From positions 1-48,632 of the forward strand of contig CAMAUE010000022.1 in the NCBI GenBank assembly GCA_945861245.1: a stretch of DNA of 48,632 nucleotides. Reading direction: 5' to 3'. Made by a program: the position numbers and the translations under genes. This document shows, piece by piece, positions 43,450 through 48,632 of this stretch. How positions within the stretch are numbered: position 1 is the stretch's first letter; each line of letters starts with the position of its first letter. The notes beneath the pieces were generated by a model. That model was not told the DNA's origin. It did no database searches and saw only the letters and a list, made by a program, of their open reading frames with translations. The DNA comes from Singulisphaera sp. GP187. GTDB lineage: Bacteria; Planctomycetota; Planctomycetia; Gemmatales; Gemmataceae.

Positions 43450-44136
43450 ATGTCAACGCAAATTCGCTGGTTGGGCCATGCTGCCATGTCGTTGCAGACG
43501 GCCGGGTTCGAGATATTGATCGACCCATTTTTCACAGGCAACCCCAAGGCCGCCATCACCGCGGACGACGCCAGGGCCGACTTCATCCTGATCTCGCACG
43601 GTCACGGCGATCACGTCGGCGATTCCGTCGCCATCGCCAAACGCACCGGCGCCACGATCATCGCCAACTACGAAATCGCCTGCTGGCTGGAAGGGCAGGG
43701 TGTCAAGCGCGTTCACGGTCAACAGCACGGCGGTGGGTTCAATCATCCCTTTGGCCGTGTCAAGCTCACGCTCGCCTTTCATGGCTCCGCGCTTCCTGAT
43801 GGCTCCAACGGCGGCAACCCGTGCGGGTTTCTCATCTATACCAAGGATGGCAAGAAAATCTATCACGCCGCCGACACGGGCCTGTTTGGCGACATGCGTC
43901 TGATCGGCGAGGAAGGCATCGATCTCGCCGTGTTGCCGATCGGCGACAACTATACGATGGGCCCCGACGATGCCCTGCGTGCGGTGAAAATGATTGAGCC
44001 GAAGAAAGTGATCCCGATCCACTACGACACATTCCCGATCATCGCGCAAGACGCATACGCCTGGGCCGCCCGGGTGCGTGCGGAAACGAAGACGGAGGCG
44101 ATCGTGTTGCTGCCGGGGCAGGGCGTGGAGGTGTGA
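43450..44136 (+). CDS. UPF0173 metal-dependent hydrolase (metallo-beta-lactamase fold)
   Basis: 228 residues, usual for UPF0173. The metal motif is SHGHGDHVGD, with later metal ligands in YHAADTGLFGDM and IPIHYDTFP. RWLGHAAMSLQTAGFEILID is the typical start. The reaction is not established for the family. The ATG at 43450 gives the family start; a TTG at 43435 is an alternative. Confidence 0.92.
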   Translation: MSTQIRWLGHAAMSLQTAGFEILIDPFFTGNPKAAITADDARADFILISHGHGDHVGDSVAIAKRTGATIIANYEIACWLEGQGVKRVHGQQHGGGFNHPFGRVKLTLAFHGSALPDGSNGGNPCGFLIYTKDGKKIYHAADTGLFGDMRLIGEEGIDLAVLPIGDNYTMGPDDALRAVKMIEPKKVIPIHYDTFPIIAQDAYAWAARVRAETKTEAIVLLPGQGVEV

Positions 44137-44146
44137 AACCTGGCAT

Positions 44147-44210
44147 TTCCGCTTGCGGCTTAGCGCTCGCGTCGAGGCGCCATTCCGCGAGCGCTAAGCC
44201 GCAAGCGGAA
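44147..44210. repeat. Intergenic palindrome, family A
   Basis: TTCCGCTTGCGGCTTAGCGC and its complement. It is placed at the convergent ends of the UPF0173 and ABC-2 genes. Confidence 0.93.
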
Positions 44211-44219
44211 TTGTAAATC

Positions 44220-45092
44220 CTAACTCACATCCAGATACTCATTCCGCGTAAACACGATCGCGCCGATAACCAGGCACGCCACGGTGATGCCGGCGAGCAC
44301 GAGCCACGCCGTCAGACCGCTGACGGGCAGGAAGATGCCCGGACGATCCGGATGGATCCCGAACTCGTGGGCGCGATCGAACATCAAGCAGCGCGTGTAG
44401 AAGCTGATCGACAGGCGTTTGAAATGGCCCGGCATGTTGCCCATTACCGTTTCCAGGAAGAACGCATACAGCAACGCCAGCACTGCCGAACGCTTCAGGC
44501 ACGCGGCCATCAGGTGGAACAACGCAGAAAACGCGAGCGTGCTCCAGACAACCGCAGGCCAATAGGTCGTCAACGCCATTCGCCCATGGCGTCCGCCACA
44601 TAGGCAGATTGCGGCGAACCCGCCGAGGTTTAGCATCATGCACCACGGCAGCAACGCGAAATACTTCGCCAAAAAGATCGCCGGCCGACTCAGCGGTCGG
44701 GTTAGTACCCAGAGCAGGTTCTGTGCCTCGCGCTCCCGGCCCAGACCTTCCGACGCGAAACTTGTCGTCCAGAGCGGCAACAGGAACGTCGTGAACAGCG
44801 AGAACACGACCCATTGCGAAAAGACGACGAACCCGCTGGCTTGATTCAGTGCCGCGTCAAATGTCGATCGCGTCATCTGCTGCACCATGGCGTCGTGCGA
44901 CGGCCAGGGCAGAGCGGCAACTTGAGCAAGTTGCTCGATATGCTCGTTGTAGGTCGGCCCCTTGCCACGAGGGTGCGTCCAGTGCCCCATCGACCAGCGT
45001 CCGCCGCTCGTGTTGACGCTCACGATGAACATCGTCAGGCCGAGCAGCAGGAACGCGATCCAGAGCATCCAGTGTGCCCGAGCCTGGCGCAT
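44220..45092 (-). CDS. ABC-2 type transporter permease
   Basis: 290 residues with about six helices: a first (MLWIAFLLLGLTMFIVSV), a periplasmic loop, then several more including FVVFSQWVVFSLFTTFLLPL and VWSTLAFSALFHLMAACL. The order and the loop TRPLSRPAIFLAKYF match ABC-2 membrane subunits. An ATP-binding partner is not adjacent. The frame stays open upstream of the ATG: codons for AFRAWCYLVQLSF precede it, and GGGAGG lies 5 bases before an in-frame ATT at 45146, so the true N-terminus may be 18 residues longer. Confidence 0.8.
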   Translation of the reverse strand: MRQARAHWMLWIAFLLLGLTMFIVSVNTSGGRWSMGHWTHPRGKGPTYNEHIEQLAQVAALPWPSHDAMVQQMTRSTFDAALNQASGFVVFSQWVVFSLFTTFLLPLWTTSFASEGLGREREAQNLLWVLTRPLSRPAIFLAKYFALLPWCMMLNLGGFAAICLCGGRHGRMALTTYWPAVVWSTLAFSALFHLMAACLKRSAVLALLYAFFLETVMGNMPGHFKRLSISFYTRCLMFDRAHEFGIHPDRPGIFLPVSGLTAWLVLAGITVACLVIGAIVFTRNEYLDVS

Positions 45093-45175
45093 GAAGCTCA
45101 GTTGTACAAGGTAGCACCAGGCACGAAAGGCGGATGGTTCGGAAATAACAGCCTCCCTCGTTGTTCAGAGAAGGG

Positions 45176-45271
45176 CTCACGCAAAGGCGCAGAGGCGCAA
45201 AGAAAGATCGACCAAAGTATTTCCTGCCCAACTCCTATGTGTTTCTTTGCGGCTCTGTGCCTTTGCGTGAG
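45176..45271. repeat. Intergenic palindrome (CTCACGCAAAGGCGCAGAGG)
   Basis: Arms ctcacgcaaaggcgcagagg at 45176 and cctttgcgtgag ending at 45271, about 28 of 30 positions pairing. It lies upstream of the ABC-2 permease. Confidence 0.85.
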
Positions 45272-45328
45272 GCTCCCCTATCTATACTTCGCACGGTAGA
45301 AATTGTCGCTATTCCGAATCGATCAAAA

Positions 45329-45417
45329 CATTTCCGAGCCGCGACCGTAAGGGAACGGCCGACCTAAACCGCACGGCATCCTGTCGGCCGCTCCCTTATG
45401 GTCGCGGCTCGGAAATG
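45329..45417. repeat. Intergenic palindrome (CATTTCCGAGCCGCGACCGT)
   Basis: Arms of about 35 bases (45329 onward, pairing with a segment ending at 45417), broken by one or two mismatches. It follows the FHA gene's 3' end. Confidence 0.88.
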
Positions 45418-45476
45418 CGTCAAACTCACCCGTGAAGGGTATACCGCCCCAGAGAGCGATTTGGAAATCGGAGAAA

Positions 45477-46097
45477 TCATGCGACCTCGAATTTGAGCCG
45501 AATCGCGCCGCCGAGGATGATACGATGCCCAGGACGCAGTGGGTAATCACGCATCGGTTCTAGCAAATCCGCTTCGAGCTGCGTGCCCGTGTTTCCAGCG
45601 AGTGGCCTCAATACAAACGTGCCCGTCACCCGGTTGCGCAGAATGACTGCATGTTGCCGTGAAATCTTGCGAACCACGGCTCGGCCAAACCATTCGTCGA
45701 GATCGATGTCGGGGAAGGTGCCCCTTACGGCATCGAGTCGGCCGACCGTCGTCGCGTCTTTGGTTAACGCGAAATAGCCAAGCGGTTGCTTGTTCGGTCC
45801 ATACAGCACGAGGCATGGCGTGCCCGGCTCAGGCTTCACCGGTCCAGTCGGTTCGTCGAGCACATCAGCCATCGGCGGAACCGCATCGTCAAGCACATCA
45901 GCCATCGGCGGCTCATCGCCATCGAACGGCGCCATCGGCAGGTCGTCCAGGATTGGCGCCATCGGCAGGTCTTCCGCCGGCGGATCGGTGCGCAACAGTG
46001 TCCCCATCGGGAGGAACTCGTCCGCACTCGATCCGCAGATCGCGCAGGTTCGTTCGCCGTCCCGCAGCTTCTCGCCGCAAACGCTGCATTCTGCCAT
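45477..46097 (-). CDS. Zinc-ribbon FHA domain protein
   Basis: 206 residues. The ATG at 46097 starts a zinc ribbon, ECSVCGEKLRDGERTCAICG, with two CxxC knuckles. A low-complexity linker has repeats of DLPMAP and MADVLD (about 35-85). The C-terminal FHA domain spans about 105-206, including TVGRLDAVR and RKISRQHAVILRN. The longer frame to 46175 would put extra residues before the ribbon and is rejected. It probably links a zinc-bound partner to phosphothreonine targets (inference). Confidence 0.85.
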   Translation of the reverse strand: MAECSVCGEKLRDGERTCAICGSSADEFLPMGTLLRTDPPAEDLPMAPILDDLPMAPFDGDEPPMADVLDDAVPPMADVLDEPTGPVKPEPGTPCLVLYGPNKQPLGYFALTKDATTVGRLDAVRGTFPDIDLDEWFGRAVVRKISRQHAVILRNRVTGTFVLRPLAGNTGTQLEADLLEPMRDYPLRPGHRIILGGAIRLKFEVA

Positions 46098-46493
46098 GTT
46101 GGCCGCCTCGAAGCAAGCGACACTCGAATGGAAACACCAGAAGTTGTTATATGCGCTGCCCGGTGGAGCATTCAAGCGGAAGGTACTCTACGACCATTTC
46201 AATAATCCATGGTAAGCTCGCCGTTTGATCACGCCGCCACGCGTATCGAGGAAGCAAGAGCAACCCAAAGTTGCCGATCTGAAGGGCTGACAGAAACGGC
46301 CTTTCAGGCCGACGAAAAACGTACACCAAGGCTTCCATCCTCAAAAATTGGCGATGTCCAATTAGTGCTCGTTCAGAAGTTCGGACTCAGGGCGAACGTC
46401 CAAAAAATCCTGGCGGATTTGCTGTAGCATTGCGTCCCATCTTCCGAGTAATATTCCAGTCGCGTAAACTTTTCTTTGCTTGTGGCGGGAAAG
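46098..46493. other. Divergent intergenic region with a MITE-end-like sequence
   Basis: No coding frame is convincing. TTGGCGATGTCCAATTAG (near 46348-46365) matches the right end of the element at 30551 (GTGGCGCTGTCCAATTAG) at all but two bases. No matching left end is visible nearby. A GGCCT/AGGCC hairpin lies near 46299. Confidence 0.5.
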
Positions 46494-47336
46494 ATGGAAA
46501 AACTGGGAAAGCCTCGACCGGCTTTGTTTAGGGCTTTGGGTAAGATAGACCCGCCTCTCATCGTGGAAGTCGATGGCGTTACGTATCAACGCATCGAAAT
46601 TTTCAAACACGATTCCTGGGCCGCCACCGCGCTCTATGAAGGCGGCGGGCAGAAGATCGTCTGCAAGTTTAACCGCAAGCAGTCGATTCTCGGCTTTCCC
46701 ATGCGCTGGCTAGGCCGACTCCTGGCCCGGCGCGAGGCGTATCATTTCCAGCGACTCGCCGACATCCCGCTCGTACCGCGGTTGTTCGGCACGGTCTACG
46801 CTGATGGCGTTGCGCTGCCGAATACGGTGGCACATGCATTTGTCGAGGGCCATCCGCTGCGAGCTGACGAAAAGGTCGATGCGGATTTTTGCGATGCGTT
46901 GATCGCGCTTTTCGATGAAGTGCATCGCCGTGGGATGGCGTATGTCGATCTGCACAAGCGTGAGAATGTGCTCGTCGGCGACGATGGCAAGCCGTATCTG
47001 ATTGACTTCCAAGTAAGCTGGACTGGTAACGCCGAGCCGAATCGCCGCGGTTGGATTTCAGGATGGATTCTTCGCCAGATGCAGGCGGCGGATCGCTATC
47101 ACTTGCAAAAACACCTGTCGCATCTCGAACCGGCGCGGTTTGGCACGTCAGAAGCCACACACTCAGCCAGACCGTGGTGGATTCGCATCCATCGGGTGTT
47201 CGCACAACCGTTACGTGGGTTACGCCGCCGATTTCTCGTGCTGCTCGGCGTACGCCGCGGGAAGGGCCGAGCCGAAACCGAACATTTCGCCGAAGATGCC
47301 GTGCGCCAGGAACAAGACCACGCCAAGGCGGCGTAA
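46494..47336 (+). CDS. Kdo/RIO-like protein kinase
   Basis: 280 residues. The N-lobe shows SWAATALYEGGGQKIVCKFN, with a probable catalytic Lys. The catalytic loop is YVDLHKRENVLVG, like HxDLHxxN in lipopolysaccharide Kdo/RIO kinases, followed by LIDFQVS in place of DFG. The rest is a basic C-terminal tail (about 215-280). It may phosphorylate a sugar or lipid rather than protein. The ATG at 46494 is chosen; an alternative TTG is at 46476. Confidence 0.75.
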   Translation: MEKLGKPRPALFRALGKIDPPLIVEVDGVTYQRIEIFKHDSWAATALYEGGGQKIVCKFNRKQSILGFPMRWLGRLLARREAYHFQRLADIPLVPRLFGTVYADGVALPNTVAHAFVEGHPLRADEKVDADFCDALIALFDEVHRRGMAYVDLHKRENVLVGDDGKPYLIDFQVSWTGNAEPNRRGWISGWILRQMQAADRYHLQKHLSHLEPARFGTSEATHSARPWWIRIHRVFAQPLRGLRRRFLVLLGVRRGKGRAETEHFAEDAVRQEQDHAKAA

Positions 47337-47351
47337 GCAGTGCTCCCATAT

Positions 47352-47379
47352 AGCCTGCCATTTATGGCGGGCTATTTTT
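47352..47379 (+). terminator. Rho-independent terminator
   Basis: AGCCTGCC (47352-47359) pairs with GGCGGGCT (47366-47373) with one G-U pair, loop ATTTAT, then ATTTTTG. It lies 16 bases after the kinase stop. Confidence 0.8.
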
Positions 47380-47522
47380 GCCGAGCCGGCGCGTTCTTCC
47401 GGGCGGTCTGAGCTTGAAGAAGTTGCGGCAACGTCAAGCCAAACAGGCCCGCTCCGCCGATGAAAAAAAGTCACGCCGATTTATACGAATCGCCTATCTG
47501 AAATACCCGCTCAAATCCGCCC

Positions 47523-48527
47523 TCATGCAAGCTGAGGGATCGGCTCTGTTTCCTCAATCATTTGAACAAGGTCGCGCGGCACGGAATCAGTAAGTCGCAC
47601 GCGGCTTCTATCGAACAAAGTCTGCATTATCGTCCCCAAGAGATTTCTGGGGGTGATCGGATCACTGTTGGGTCGTTCGCCTCGGGAGTCTGAACGTCCG
47701 ATGACCTGCCCCATGCGCCAGCCGCCGCCCGCCAGGACCAACGGACAAAGGCCTGGCCAGTGGTCGCGGCCGCCATTGCGATCGATTCGCGGGGTGCGGC
47801 CAAATTCACACGTGATGACGAGCAGTATCTTCTCCGACAAGCCGCGCTGGGCGACATCCTCAAGAAAAACGGTGACGGCATGATCCACAGCTCGGGCTTC
47901 GTGTTCCATGGTGTAGACGACACCTGGGTGAACTCCGTCGCCATGCGAATCCCAGGCGGGATTGTTAATGGTTACCATGCCGCAACCCGCCTCACACAGG
48001 CGGCGTGCGAGCAACAGGTGTCTACCCAACGGCGAAGGATGGTCCCGATAATTCGCGCTGCGGTTGCTGCCCGAAAAGCCGACGGTGATATGCCGTGTGT
48101 CATATCGTTCGAGTATCCGCGGACTTTCCTTGGACAGGTCAAATGCATCGCTACATTGGCCGAGGATCACGTCAAATGCCTGTCGCCGATTGACATCGTG
48201 AGTCGCCATTCGGCCGTTCACGTCCAGCCCGTGTTGCAGACTGTCGAGAGCATTCAGCAACGTGCGCCGATCGGTCAAGCGATCGATGGGCATGCGCAGG
48301 GTCATGTTGCTTCGCAGATCGCCTTCCCGCGACGGATCGAAGGGAGCATACGCTGGCCCCAGTAAGCCGGGTGAGTTTCCCACGTAGTAGCGACCGCGTG
48401 CTTCTTCGTATTCCCCCCCAAATTCCGGGTCGGCGAGTTGGACGAATGTCGGCATGGCGGTCGTCGGGTGGACGACGCCGCGCAACCACGGCCAGCGCGC
48501 ATAACTGGGCAGTTTGAGGGGCTTGCG
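47523..48527 (-). pseudogene. DUF1501 protein, N-terminally truncated
   Basis: The C-terminal two thirds of a DUF1501 protein: PTFVQLADPEFGGEYEEARG, RHLLLARRLCEAGCGMVTIN, TCEFGRTPRI and GRDHWPGLCPLVLAGGGWRM. A complete member has about 450 residues with a Tat signal. In frame upstream, LPSYARWPW continues the family pattern, but TAG at 48528-48530 ends it. Beyond that, no Tat signal or N-terminal domain is seen in the remaining 100 bases. A gene starting at TTG 48485 (320 residues) would lack the N-terminal third. A full paralogue is at 14503. Confidence 0.7.
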
Positions 48528-48632
48528 CTATAGCGGCCTTCTCCATATCTGTGAGTCATGGCCATCGACTTGCTGTACGTCGCTTTCTGACATGCAGAGG
48601 TCGGTTGCTGATCTCACGGATGTCTCTCATGA

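Noticed and set aside
47378-47593. A 71-codon basic plus-strand frame
   Set aside because: It starts within the terminator hairpin's T-run, lacks a ribosome site and overlaps the DUF1501 remnant.

Overview
The window looks like chromosomal DNA of a planctomycete, probably class Planctomycetia and Gemmatales- or Pirellulales-like. Pointers are a full and a truncated DUF1501 protein, a QLEKRIVP surface-protein motif, a giant membrane Ser/Thr kinase with a large ectodomain, a DUF58/BatA-type VWA pair, Uma2 nucleases, FHA proteins and a polA-coaE-rho block. These assignments rest on family motifs recognised by eye. No rRNA, tRNA or CRISPR array was seen.

Layout. 1-2.9 kb: an inhibitory-type serpin, the start of a second tandem serpin copy at the left edge, a decayed surface-protein N-terminus, and a gene-free stretch with a strong promoter, hairpins and a terminator (candidate ncRNA). 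2.9-8.1 kb (minus): a Gfo/Idh-like protein with a C-terminal membrane anchor and a 1274-residue transmembrane kinase. 8.6-14.3 kb: DUF58 and BatA-like VWA proteins, a methyltransferase and three small lineage-type proteins. 14.5-16.5 kb (minus): DUF1501 and SET-domain proteins. 16.7-25 kb (plus): housekeeping block polA, coaE, rho, ribH, a broken Uma2 gene, thiL and a DEAD-box helicase. 25.4-29.6 kb: a three-gene set of ExbB/TolQ-like channel, Hsp70-like ATPase fused to FHA, and a membrane coiled-coil VWA protein. 29.7-35 kb: Uma2, a nested transposon-like palindrome, rtcB, a frameshifted NADAR gene, rsmD and a CCA-type nucleotidyltransferase. 35.2-38.5 kb: histidine kinase and sigma54 response regulator. 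38.6-48.5 kb: FHA proteins, secreted and membrane proteins, an UPF0173 hydrolase, an ABC-2 permease, a Kdo/RIO-like kinase and a broken DUF1501 gene.

Two features stand out. First, the 25.4-29.6 kb cluster reads as a proton-driven machine: the VWA protein has one N-terminal membrane helix carrying an Asp placed like the proton-carrying Asp of ExbD/TolR/MotB, next to an ExbB/TolQ-type partner and an Hsp70-like/FHA regulator. I know of no described system with this composition. Second, most intergenic gaps hold a long palindrome from one of several families. In some copies the flanking bases differ from other copies yet still pair with each other.

Phosphorylation signalling is a theme: one Hanks-type kinase, one Kdo/RIO-like kinase, three FHA-bearing proteins and one two-component pair. 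Gene decay is also visible: serpin duplication, Uma2, NADAR and DUF1501.
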